Origin: JANNUT01 sp046331425
GTDB lineage: Bacteria; Acidobacteriota; Polarisedimenticolia; J045
Length of the DNA: 64,000 bases
Direction of reading: 5' to 3'
NCBI GenBank assembly: GCA_046331425.1
Contig: JAXLQU010000002.1
Coordinates: 1 to 64,000 of the forward strand
Shown here: positions 8,836 through 18,729 of the stretch, piece by piece
Position numbering within the stretch: position 1 is the stretch's first letter
Layout: each line of letters opens with the position of its first letter
Notes under the pieces: model-generated
Databases searched by the model: none
What the model was told of the DNA's origin: nothing
Seen by the model: only the letters and a program-made list of their open reading frames with translations
Translations under genes and position numbers: made by a program

Positions 8836-10811
8836 GGTTGAAGGTCCCATCCGGCGCCCCATTGACCGCGGAGCCAAAAATGGTTGTCCGCCGCTTCACG
8901 TCCGGGATAACGATCTTTGCCTGCCAGATCGAGGAAAAAGCCAAGACTCCCACTGCCACGCGCGGCGGCGCCGCTGCCCAGTCCATCGCTGTCTTGCGCG
9001 AGTTGATAGATGTCGTTACCGGCAGCATCGACGTAGAGCGCGACCGCGTTTGCGTTGCCGTGTCCGAAGGCTGTGCCGCCGCAGATCGAAAGATCGTTCC
9101 CCGCCAGATCGAGCAAGACACCGGTGGCGAGATCGTGGGACGCACCTTGTGCCGGCCCGAACACCGCGGATTTCACATCGTCGCCAGCCAGATCGGCCAA
9201 TAGTCCCGAAGCCAGATGCACGCCGGCCCCTTGGCCATACTGACCGAGCGTGTAGGCGTCATGACCGTCGCCATCGATCAAGATCCCGAGTGCGTACCAA
9301 TACCCCACGCCTTGCCCGTAGATGTCAGCTTGATAGCGATCGTTGCCCGCCGCATCGAGCAGCGCACCGATGCCACCGGCGACAGCCGGATAACGCCATC
9401 CGAACCCCATCCCTTGTCCCAGGCTCTGCTCGCGCTCGGGATGCAACGGCGCATCTTTGTAGCGCAGGCCCAAGCGGTATGTGTCGTTTCCGCTGCGATC
9501 GAACAACACGCCGACGCCGTGGCTGCTGCCGAACCCTTGCGCCTCGCGCGAAGCGATGTAGACGTCATCGCCGCCCGCATCGAGCGCGAGTCCGACACCA
9601 AAAGCGGCAGCCCCTTGCGCCAGCGAATCGGCGCGATAAGTGTCGTTGCCCGCGCCGTCGATCAGCAGCGCCGCTCCCAGAAACGCGGCCCCTTGCGTAA
9701 GCAATGGTCCGTCGTAGCGATCATCGCCCTGCACATCGCGCAACAGTGTGATGCCCAGCAACGCCCCGCCCGCCGTTCCCCAAGCGTCACCGCGATAGGT
9801 GTCGTTGCCGCTCAGGTCGAGCACGGTTACCAGTGAGGCGCCCCCGTCGAGCGGGAGTGCGGGCGCGTCGTACTCGTAACGATCATCGCCGCCGAGATCG
9901 ATCACGATCGCGTCCTTGACGTGCCAGACGTTGGGTCCACTGCTTCCCAGGTACATGTCGCCGGCAACGGTTGGGAAAGGACCCATCGCGCGCCCTTCGA
10001 CGCCGGGAATATCGTGACGCCAACCGGTACTCGGTTCGATAGCGGGGCGATTTTCCAAGCAGGTGTCGGATGCCACCAGGAGTGTGAGTGTCGCGCGCGC
10101 CAAGGCGCTGCGATCGACGACCGCAGCGCGCAACAGCAGCGCCCGTGTGGCCGCTGCATCGAGGCTGTGTGCTGGATCGACGCTGCTCGGCAGTTGCGGG
10201 CGCGCACCGGGAGTTTGATCACCTTCGTCGAGCCAAAGCTGGGGCAGCGAGGCAATCAAGGCATGACGAGTCGGGGGATCCAGCGGCGCCAGCGCCTCAC
10301 GTGCCATCAAGCGCGCGCGCGCCGCGTCGATCGCCAGAATCGCCAGCGTCGATTGCCAACCGTCGTCGAGCGTCGGCGCGACCTTCGCGATCGCATCCTT
10401 TTCGTTGGCCAGTTGCAGCAGTTGGTCGCCCGAAGCGCGATCGTCAGCCAGCCGGTAGCGTTCGTCGGCCGCGACTCCCAACGCATCGAATGCTTGCGCG
10501 GCAATCACGAACGCCAATGCTCCGGCTTGATCGAGGCGCGGCGCTTCTTTCACCAATTGCGCCCACGGCTCGGCCGCGTCGACCAACGCTTTGGGTGAAA
10601 CCAGCGCTGCGTCCACCACCGGCAAGCGCAGCGAGGTGGCGCTCAGATCGCGCGGATATTCCAGGTCGGCCGCGGTGAACCCACTCCTGCGCAGCAGCTT
10701 GGAATATGCCTGGTCGACAGCCGAAGGCCACAGCACCGGTGAGGGAGGCTCGGCCGCGTTGGTCCTGACAGCAATCAACGAGAGTGCGAGGGCAATCGCG
10801 AGGCGGCGCAT
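8832..10811 (-). CDS. Secreted protein with a G-N/D-D-x-Y repeat solenoid
   Basis: About 659 residues. The start at 10811 gives a signal peptide (MRRLAIALALSLIAVRTNA). The first ~270 residues are mostly helical. From about residue 285 there are roughly a dozen units of about 25-35 residues, each containing a core like LGGDDRYEYD, LSGNDTYRGD, GAGNDTYRAD, AGGDDVYIAS or AAGNDIYQLA, separated by Gly/Ala-rich stretches often containing QG. This resembles a beta-solenoid, perhaps calcium-binding, but the spacing is far longer than the 9-residue RTX repeat. No enzymatic motif. Probably exported and anchored via partners encoded by the coupled HEAT and LysM-M23 genes. Confidence 0.65.
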   Translation of the reverse strand: MRRLAIALALSLIAVRTNAAEPPSPVLWPSAVDQAYSKLLRRSGFTAADLEYPRDLSATSLRLPVVDAALVSPKALVDAAEPWAQLVKEAPRLDQAGALAFVIAAQAFDALGVAADERYRLADDRASGDQLLQLANEKDAIAKVAPTLDDGWQSTLAILAIDAARARLMAREALAPLDPPTRHALIASLPQLWLDEGDQTPGARPQLPSSVDPAHSLDAAATRALLLRAAVVDRSALARATLTLLVASDTCLENRPAIEPSTGWRHDIPGVEGRAMGPFPTVAGDMYLGSSGPNVWHVKDAIVIDLGGDDRYEYDAPALPLDGGASLVTVLDLSGNDTYRGDAWGTAGGALLGITLLRDVQGDDRYDGPLLTQGAAFLGAALLIDGAGNDTYRADSLAQGAAAFGVGLALDAGGDDVYIASREAQGFGSSHGVGVLFDRSGNDTYRLGLRYKDAPLHPEREQSLGQGMGFGWRYPAVAGGIGALLDAAGNDRYQADIYGQGVGYWYALGILIDGDGHDAYTLGQYGQGAGVHLASGLLADLAGDDVKSAVFGPAQGASHDLATGVLLDLAGNDLSICGGTAFGHGNANAVALYVDAAGNDIYQLAQDSDGLGSGAAARGSGSLGFFLDLAGKDRYPGREAADNHFWLRGQWGAGWDLQP

Positions 10812-10855
10812 CGGCGCGTTATACCGCACCTCGCGCTGTATTTCGTGGACACCCC

Positions 10856-13588
10856 TTACTTCTTCGCGATTGCCGGATCTTCCATCAGTGACTGAGCACG
10901 GGCGACCCAGTGGCGTTGCTCGAGCCGCCGCGCGATCTCGACGGCTCGTTGCGCCTCGGCGCGCGCGCCGGGCCGATCGCCGCGATCGAGCATTACGCGC
11001 GCCAGGGCCAATCGGGTCTCGGCCAGGTTGCTGACATCGCCGGCCCGTTCGCGCCACGCCAGCGCCTCGCCGATCGAGCGCGTCGCGTCATCGAAGTTGC
11101 CGCGAGCATGTTGCAACTCACCCTGCGCCAGCATCGCCTCGGCCAACATCACCTTGGCGCCCGTGGTGCGCGCGATCGCAAGCTGTTCATCGAGATACTG
11201 CTGCGCTTGATCCAACCGGTTCTGTGCGCGCGCGATCGTCTGTGCCACGCCCAAGATCTTGCCGACCATCAAGCGATCGCCCGACTCGCGTGCGTGGGTC
11301 AACGCTTCGTCGACATGGGTACGTGCGTCATCCAACGCGTCGCGTCGCATGTAGACGGTCGCGATCAGCCCATCGATCTGTGCCTCTCGTCCGCGCATCG
11401 GAAGCTCGACCGCGATCCGATGGGCGGCCTCCAGATGCCGCATCGCCTCGTCCAACGCTCCCAGATCCAACGCCACGATCGCGACGTTGCGCAATCCCGA
11501 GGCCTCCAGCGCACGATTGCCGGTGCGCCGCGCGATATCGAGCAACGATGCCGCCATCTCACGAGCCGAGCGCGTATCACCCAACATCCCCTGCAAGGGA
11601 CCCAACGCGGCCAACACACTGGCCTCGCCCACCGGATCTTCGAGCTCGACATAATCGGTGCGCGCCTCGCCCAGGTGCCCGCGTGCCGCCGTCAGTTCGC
11701 CTTGATACAACTCGAGCACACCCAAGTTGCCGAGCACGGCCGCCTTGGCGCGCCAATATCCAATCTCGCGATAGGTCGCCAGCGCTTGCCCGTAGAGCGT
11801 GCGTGCGCGATCCAATTCACCGAGCTCACGCGCGATCACACCCGACTGCGTCAGCGCGTCGGCAACGCCCGCGCGATCGCCGGCCGCCTCCGACATCGAG
11901 CGCGAACGATCCAGCAGCGCCAGCGCCGGCTGCAGTTGACCTTGCGCGCGTCGTCCGGCGGCTTCGACCGCCAAAGCAAACGCTTCGATCCAAGTGGCCC
12001 CCGAGCGGCGCGCCTTGTCGACCGCGTGCTCGGCGGCCGCGGTCTGCCGCTCGTATTGCGCCAAACTCTGCGCGGCGAGTGCCTCTTGCATATCGACCCG
12101 CGGATCGTCGCGCAAAGGTGCCGGCAGGCGCCGTAGCGCGACGACGACACTCAACGCTTCCTGTCCGCGTCCGCCGCGCGTCAGTACCTCGGCCAACGAC
12201 AGGCCGTATTCCAAATCGTCGGGATAGAACGTCCACAAGCTGCGATAGGTTTCGCTGGCGCGGCGCCAGTCGCCGGAAAGTTCCCAGCGTCGCGCCTCGA
12301 TCAACAACCGCTCGGGGCGCGCCAACGATGTCGACAACTCGGACGCTTTGACAGCCTGTTCCGCTGCGCGGTTGTCGTAGCCGAGTGCCGACCAAGCTTG
12401 GGCCAGAGCACCGTGAATCAACGCTGACGACGGATCGGCTTGCGTCGCTTCGGTCAAGCGGTCGCGTGCCGTAACAGCGTCGAAGCGGCGCAACGCAGCG
12501 AGCCCTTCGGCGTACAGCCGAGCGGCCTCGGCATTGGCCGGCTGCGAGGCGTGTGCCGCAGCGATCTGTTCGTCGCTGACATCGCCAACACCGAGTGCGT
12601 TCCTCAGCTTCGCACCGAGCCGCGATACCAACGAGAACAGTTCCGCTTGACTGGCCTCTTCCGACATCGTGGCGGTGACCTCTCCGCTGGGCAGAGTGAT
12701 CAGACGCAAATCGACACGCAATCGCGGTGGATCGGCGTTGGCCAGCATCAAGTAGGTGCCGCTGACGAGGGTGCGTGCGCCGAGCGAATCGTGGAGCAGT
12801 GCGGTGTGGACACCCGCGGTTGAAACCGTCGTTGCTGTCGGTGCAGCGTCCGACGGTTGACCGAGCACCGCTGCGGAGCTGTCGGCGACCACCCGGACGC
12901 GTGCTCCTGCCGCAATTTCGGTGGTGAGCATTTCGGCCAAGGCGGTCTTGAGCCAGGCCGAGTTGGGAGACTCGGAAAGATCTTTCGGTGAGGAGATCGC
13001 CACGATCGGTCGGGGTGTTGCTGCGGTGGCGATCGATGGCTGACTCGGCGTCGAGCCTGGCCGCAATGCAACCACGACCCAGATCGTGACCACGACCAAG
13101 ATCAGGGCGATCAGTGCCGAAGCGGCCATCATCCGTTTGCGCCCGGCGGGGTGCGGCGGCGCCAAGTCGATCGCCGGGTCGAGTGTCGAGGTGACGGGGC
13201 CGATCGGTTCGCGATGCGGTTCAACCGCCGGCGGATCGACATACGCTTGGCCACTCGGGGTAACAGTCTGGACCTCGGTCGCAAACATGAACCCTTGGCC
13301 CGGCACGGTGACGACATACCGGTGGTCGCCCGCGTGCTCCCCGAGACTCTTGCGCAACCAAAAGACTGCCTGACTCAGGCTAGCCTCGCTGACGCTGGTG
13401 TCCGGCCAGAGTCGTTCCAGCAGTTCTTCCTTACTGATCACCGTCCCGGGGCGCTCGAGCAAGACCAAGAGCATCGACAGCGCCTTGGGCATGATCGCCA
13501 CCGATTGACCATCGAACAACAGAACGCGGCGAAGTGGGTCGGCCACGAACTGGTCGAAAGAGTAGAGCTTGCGTTCCGCAATCGTCAT
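10856..13588 (-). CDS. Membrane-bound winged-helix transcriptional regulator with TPR sensor region (CadC-like)
   Basis: About 910 residues. The N-terminal ~105 residues form an OmpR/PhoB-type winged helix (FDQFVADPLRRVLLFDG ... LLERLWPDTSVSEASLSQAV ... HRYVVTVPGQGFMF). A single transmembrane helix follows near residue 165 (SALIALILVVVTIWVVVAL). The long C-terminal part begins with a domain beginning PRPIVAISSPKDLSESPN and then many TPR units. This topology (cytosolic DNA-binding head, periplasmic sensor) is that of CadC/ToxR-like one-component regulators. The start at 13588 begins directly with the domain; an upstream ATG adds an unlikely extension. It sits 44 bases upstream of the solenoid gene and probably regulates or leads that unit. 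It is divergent from the beta-helix gene. Confidence 0.8.
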   Translation of the reverse strand: MTIAERKLYSFDQFVADPLRRVLLFDGQSVAIMPKALSMLLVLLERPGTVISKEELLERLWPDTSVSEASLSQAVFWLRKSLGEHAGDHRYVVTVPGQGFMFATEVQTVTPSGQAYVDPPAVEPHREPIGPVTSTLDPAIDLAPPHPAGRKRMMAASALIALILVVVTIWVVVALRPGSTPSQPSIATAATPRPIVAISSPKDLSESPNSAWLKTALAEMLTTEIAAGARVRVVADSSAAVLGQPSDAAPTATTVSTAGVHTALLHDSLGARTLVSGTYLMLANADPPRLRVDLRLITLPSGEVTATMSEEASQAELFSLVSRLGAKLRNALGVGDVSDEQIAAAHASQPANAEAARLYAEGLAALRRFDAVTARDRLTEATQADPSSALIHGALAQAWSALGYDNRAAEQAVKASELSTSLARPERLLIEARRWELSGDWRRASETYRSLWTFYPDDLEYGLSLAEVLTRGGRGQEALSVVVALRRLPAPLRDDPRVDMQEALAAQSLAQYERQTAAAEHAVDKARRSGATWIEAFALAVEAAGRRAQGQLQPALALLDRSRSMSEAAGDRAGVADALTQSGVIARELGELDRARTLYGQALATYREIGYWRAKAAVLGNLGVLELYQGELTAARGHLGEARTDYVELEDPVGEASVLAALGPLQGMLGDTRSAREMAASLLDIARRTGNRALEASGLRNVAIVALDLGALDEAMRHLEAAHRIAVELPMRGREAQIDGLIATVYMRRDALDDARTHVDEALTHARESGDRLMVGKILGVAQTIARAQNRLDQAQQYLDEQLAIARTTGAKVMLAEAMLAQGELQHARGNFDDATRSIGEALAWRERAGDVSNLAETRLALARVMLDRGDRPGARAEAQRAVEIARRLEQRHWVARAQSLMEDPAIAKK

Positions 13589-13785
13589 GGTCGTATCGGG
13601 TTCTCGATGGGACCAGAAAGATAAGAAGAAATGACCCATCGTCCTAAAGTTTTCTAAAACCCCCCCTTCGTAACGTGTCGCCGAACCGCCGCCAGTGTCC
13701 GCAAGGCACTCGATCAGGATTGTCTGACATCAAGACGGGGACAATTGGCGATGGATGTTCGGCTCGGTGGAGCCGGGGAGGATCG

Positions 13786-16700
13786 ATGGTCGGGTCAACG
13801 AGAGTTATCAGTGCACTCGCCACAGTGACGACGCTCGGAGCCCTTGCGCTGGCCGCGGAGCCCTCGCGGGTCTCGCTCGCCCGCGGCGTGAGCTTGGCGC
13901 CGGCGGCCGGCGTGGCTGGCTCGACCGTCAATTCCTTGCTGCGTGCCGATCTCGATCGAGACGGTCGCGCGGAACTCATCGCTGCCTATCGCGCTCCGCA
14001 GGGCGGTGCCGTCGCGATCTATCACCAAGATCATTCCGGCCGATACCAAGACCAGGTACAAGTCTTCACACTCCTGGCTCGGCCCGATTTCCTCGCGGCG
14101 ATCGATGCGGATGCCGATGGCAACCTCGACCTGGTTGCCGGGACACGCGGATCGGCCGTGCTCGAAGTTTTGGTGGGCGATGGTCGCGGTTGGCTGCAGC
14201 AAGCGCGGCCGGTGGTTCTCGGGGGTGCGCTCAGTGCGATGGCAGCGGCCGACGTCGATCGCGACAGCGTGGGCGAGGTCGCGGTAGCGATCGAGTCGAG
14301 CGTGCAGTTGCTCAGTTCCACGCGCGGCATCATGGCGGCGTCCCCGATTGAAATCGCGCGTGCCGACAGCAACGTAAACGCGCTGTTGTTTGCACAACTG
14401 GACAACGGGTTTGCGCTGGACTTGGCGCTCGCCACCGACCGAAGCGTCAGCGTCGTGCGCGGCAACGAGCAGAACTTCAGCGGTGCAGCAATCAGTTCGA
14501 CGCTGCTCGAAAGCGCTGTCGGTTCGATCACAGCAGCGAGTTTCGTTCCAGGTCGGCCCGCACAACTTGCGGTTCTGACCGGTGACGGCCTGGTGCAGCT
14601 ATTCGATGCGCGCAGCGGGCTTCGCGAGGAGCGCCGGCTCGCCGTGGGCACGACTGCCAGCAAATTGACCAGCGGAAAATTCTCGTCCGGCGACGGCAGT
14701 GACCTGGTGGTCCTGGGCGACAACTGGTTGCGACTGATAGCCGGCGGCCATGACTTCGGCTTTACCGCCACCGATCTTCCGCAGCGAGGTCGACCACTCG
14801 ATGCGCTCGCTGCCCCCTCGACGAACGGCGGGCTTTCCGATTTGGTGCTTGCGCTCGATGATGCCGGCGCACCCGTGATCTCGGCGCAAGGCAACGACGC
14901 CGCATTCGTCGTGACATCGACCGCCGATACAGCCGATGCAGTGATCGACGGTGTCTGCGACGACGGCGCCGGCAACTGCACTCTGCGCGCGGCGATTCAA
15001 GAAGCGAATGCTGCGATTGGCGCCGACACGATCACGTTCAACCTCGGGGCGGGAACGCCGACGATCACGCTGGCCACGGCGATGGTGCAAATCGTCGATA
15101 CGGTCGACATCAACGGCAACACGGGCGGATCGACGCGGGTCGAACTCAACGGCAATTCGATCACGCAACCGCCGATCTTCCTGGCGGTCGGCAGCTCGGG
15201 CAGCGCGATTCGTGGTTTGGTGATCAATCGAGCGGGAACGGCGACCACCGGTGCCCCGGGAATTCGCATCGAGTCGGGCAGCAACCTGGTGGAAAACTGC
15301 TACATCGGCACCGACAACGCCGGCGGCAGCACCGTGGCGCAAAACCGCGGTGGCGGCGTGATCATCACCGGCACGGCGGCCACCGGGAACACGATCGGCG
15401 GCACCACTGCGGCGCAGCGCAACCTGATCTCTCGCAACTCGCTCGATGGCGTCTTGATCGTGCGGGCGCCACCAGCAACAGGGTGCTCGGCAATACATCG
15501 GCGTCGATGCCACAGGCAATGTCGGAGCGGGGAACAGCCGGATGGGAGTCAATGTCACCGGCGGAGCGCAGAACAACCTGATCGGCGACGACACCGCGAC
15601 GCCGGGAACAGCTCCGGGCAATGTCCTGGCCGGCAACAGCACGAATTCGATTGCGTTCAACGGCAGCACCGTCAGCGGAAACATCGTGCGCGGCAACACC
15701 ATGGGACTGCGCGCCGACGCCACCGGCACCATCTTCAGCTCGGGTGACGGCGTCAACATGCAAACCGGCACCAACAACAACACCGTCGGTGGTTCGACCA
15801 GCGCCGCACGCAATGTCATCGGCGGTCAGAGCAGCGACGGGGTCGAGATCAACGGCGCGTCGGGCGCGGTAACCAGCAATCGCATCATCGGTAACTACAT
15901 TGGTGTGGGGCTCGATGGTTCGACGACGCGCGCCAACAGCGGCAACGGAGTCTTGATCACCGGCGGCGGGCAGAACAATCGAATCGGCGACGACACGGCG
16001 ACGCCTGGAACGGCGCCGGGCAACGTGATCGCCGGCAACACCACCGACGGGATTCAACTGGTCAGCAATAGCTCGACCGGCAACCGGATCGCCGGGAACA
16101 TCCTCGGCCTCAATGCTGCAGGGTCGGTGCGCACCGGAAACCGCAACGGCATCTTCATCAATGGCGCGCAGAGTACGCAGATCGGCGGCCCGACCACGCT
16201 CCAGCGCAACATCATTTCGGGTCAGAACGGCACTGGCGTCGAAGGCAGCGGCATCATGCTCAAGACCGGCAGCGGCGCCATCAACACCAAGATCGAAGGG
16301 AACTACATCGGCACCGACATCAACGGCACCGTCGCGCTGTTCAACAACAGGAACGGAATCGAGATCAGTGTGGCCAGCGGCGCCTCGATCACGGGGACGT
16401 TCATCGGTGGGTTGACAGCGACACCAGGAACGCCTCCCGGTAACGTCGTTTCCGGCAACAATACCGACGGCATCTTCATCAGCGGCGCTTCCGTCACTGG
16501 CGTAACGATCCAAGGCAACATCGTCGGCTTGAACGCCAGCGGTAACGCGATCCTGAAAAACAGCTCCAACGGAATCCAACTGACCTCCGGAACGGTCAAC
16601 AACTTGATCGGCGGATCGACCAGTTCGGCGCGCAACATCGTCTCGGGCAACGCGTCGGGCAGCACCAGTTCGTTCTCGTCCGGGATCAGCATCAACAGCA

Positions 16701-18466
16701 GCACCACCAAGACGAACACCGTGTCGGGCAACTACGTCGGCACCGATATCACCGGGACGATCGCGTTCACCAACGGGCAGCACGGCATCGTCATCAAGGG
16801 CGGGGCCAACGGCAACACGATCGGTGGCTTGACGGCCACAGCGGGTCAAGCGCCCGGCAACCTGATTTCCGGCAACACTGCCAACACAAGCTCTACCGGT
16901 GTCTCCGGTTCAACCGGAATCAACATCGATGGATCCGGTTCCAACAACAACATCGTGCAAGGAAACTTGGTCGGCACCGACATCACCGGCACGCTGGCGC
17001 TGGGCAATCGTCGCGCCGGCATCTTGGTTTCGCAGAGCGCGAACGCCAACACCATTGGCGGCACGGCGGCCGGTGCGCGCAACGTCGTTGCCGGCAACAA
17101 CGTCGGTACCGCGACGAGCGGTATCGAGATGTACCAGGCAACCAACAACCTCGTGCAGGGGAATTACGTCGGCGTCGACATTTCGGGCAACGTCAAGCTG
17201 ACCAACACAGGCGACGGCATCCTGATGACGGATGGCGGCGGCTTCACGAGCGCCACCGGCAACACGATCGGCGGCACCACGGCGGCCCATCGCAACGTCG
17301 TCGCCGGCAACGGCGGCGTTGGCGTGCGCAGCAGCGGAGCGTCGTCGGGCAGCGAAACGATCGCAGGCAACTACATCGGCGTCGCGGCCGACGGCGCAAC
17401 ACTCCTGGCCAACGGAAGCCACGGGGTGCAAATCACCAACAACTCCAACAACACGATCGGTGGCACGACCGGCTTGACGGTGGGAGCCTGCACCGGCTCG
17501 TGCAACAGGGTCTTTGCCAACGGCGGCGTGGGCGTACGAATCGACAGCGGCACCGGCAACGCCGTGCGCGGCAACTCGATCAGCGACAACAGCTCGCTGG
17601 GGATCGATCTCGGTGCGGCGGGCGTGACGGCCAACGACGCCAACGATCCCGACACGGGCGCCAACAATCTGCAGAATTTCCCTGTGATCACGGCCGCCAC
17701 GTATGACTGCGCGCTTGGTACGTTGAAGGTGGACGGCACGCTCAACACCACGCCCAATCGCACCGGGTTGGTGATCGAGCTGTTCGCGAATGTCGCAAGC
17801 GACCCGAGTGGCAACGGCCAAGGTCGCACGTATCTCGGGACGATCAGCGGCATCAACACCGACGCCGGCGGCAACGCGAATTGGACGATCACGGTGACGG
17901 GTCAGCAGACATTCTTGTCGACCACCGCCACCGACGGAACCAACAGCTCCGAGTTTTCGGCGACGTTCAATCCAAACTACGACCAGGATGCCGACGGTGT
18001 GGCCGATTGCGTCGACAACTGCCCCAGCGTTGGCAACCCTGGTCAGCAGGACTTCGACCTCGATACGCTCGGCGACGCGTGCGATCCCGACGACGACAAC
18101 GATGGCTTCCTGGACGGCGTGGATTGCGCCTCGCTCAACGCGCTGGTTTGGGACCTACCGGCGGAAGTAAGCAACGTCACGTTCCTGAACGCTTCGAACA
18201 TCAAGTGGGACAGCCTCCTGGCGCAGGCTGGTCCGGGCACCAACTACGACGTCATGCGCGGCAGCACCGCGGAGTTCCCGGTGGGCAGCGGCGGCAGCGA
18301 GGTCTGCTTGGCGAACAATGCGCCGGGCAACAACCTCTCCGCTCCCATCGATCCGCTTGTCGGCGAGGCGTTCTACTACTTGGTGCGCGGTCGCAATGTG
18401 TGCGCGACGGGCAGGTACGGAAACCAAAGCGACGGCACACCGCGCACCACCAGCGCGTGCCCGTGA
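13786..18466 (+). pseudogene. Giant CSLREA/parallel beta-helix surface protein with TSP3 repeats (frameshifted)
   Basis: About 1,560 residues if the frame is restored. The ATG at 13786 has GGGGAGGA upstream and starts a signal peptide. Region order: FG-GAP/VCBS-like propeller repeats (LDRDGRAELIAAYR, DADADGNLDLVAGTRG); a CSLREA-type motif (VCDDGAGNCTLRAAIQEANA) near residue 390; a very long parallel beta-helix of NTIGGTTAAARN/VISGN-like rungs; calcium-binding thrombospondin type 3 repeats (DQDADGVADCVDNCPSV, DPDDDNDGFLDGVDC); and a C-terminal FN3-like fold. Frame is lost near 15460 and regained near 15510: GATSNRVLGN and YIGVDATGN lie in different frames. Two single-base indels explain this. 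The intact beta-helix downstream suggests a sequencing error or very recent lesion. Confidence 0.75.
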
Positions 18467-18540
18467 CGCCGATGGACTGAGAGGCTGACGAGGAAACCCC
18501 AACCGCGGCCGTAACTGGCCCGGGTCTTTCCCCTCCACCA

Positions 18541-18581
18541 AGGGCCGTTGCCACGTTCGTGGCAGCGGCCCTGTTCTTTTT
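18541..18581 (+). terminator. Intrinsic (rho-independent) terminator
   Basis: A 15-bp stem (AGGGCCGTTGCCACG pairing with CGTGGCAGCGGCCCT, one G-U wobble) closes on a tight loop and is followed by GTTCTTTTT. It lies about 75 bases after the beta-helix gene stop. It also argues against the most upstream possible start of the next gene, which would begin inside the stem. Confidence 0.85.
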
Positions 18582-18729
18582 CATCCGGCGCTTTGGTTTA
18601 CCGCACACCATGAGTGCCGCGAGATTGGATCCCCAGAACGGCCCGAACGTCACGCCGGGTGAAAGTTCGTGTACCGATTGTTGGGACACCGGCCACGAGT
18701 TGTTTGTACAGTTGTGCTCGGCTTCGGGG

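Noticed and set aside
7406..9700. 764-codon plus-strand frame
   Set aside because: Antisense shadow of the LysM-M23, HEAT and solenoid genes; Arg/Ser-rich low-complexity translation.
18559..18729. Upstream extension of the CHAT gene
   Set aside because: It would begin inside the stem of a strong intrinsic terminator, and the extension hides the signal peptide.
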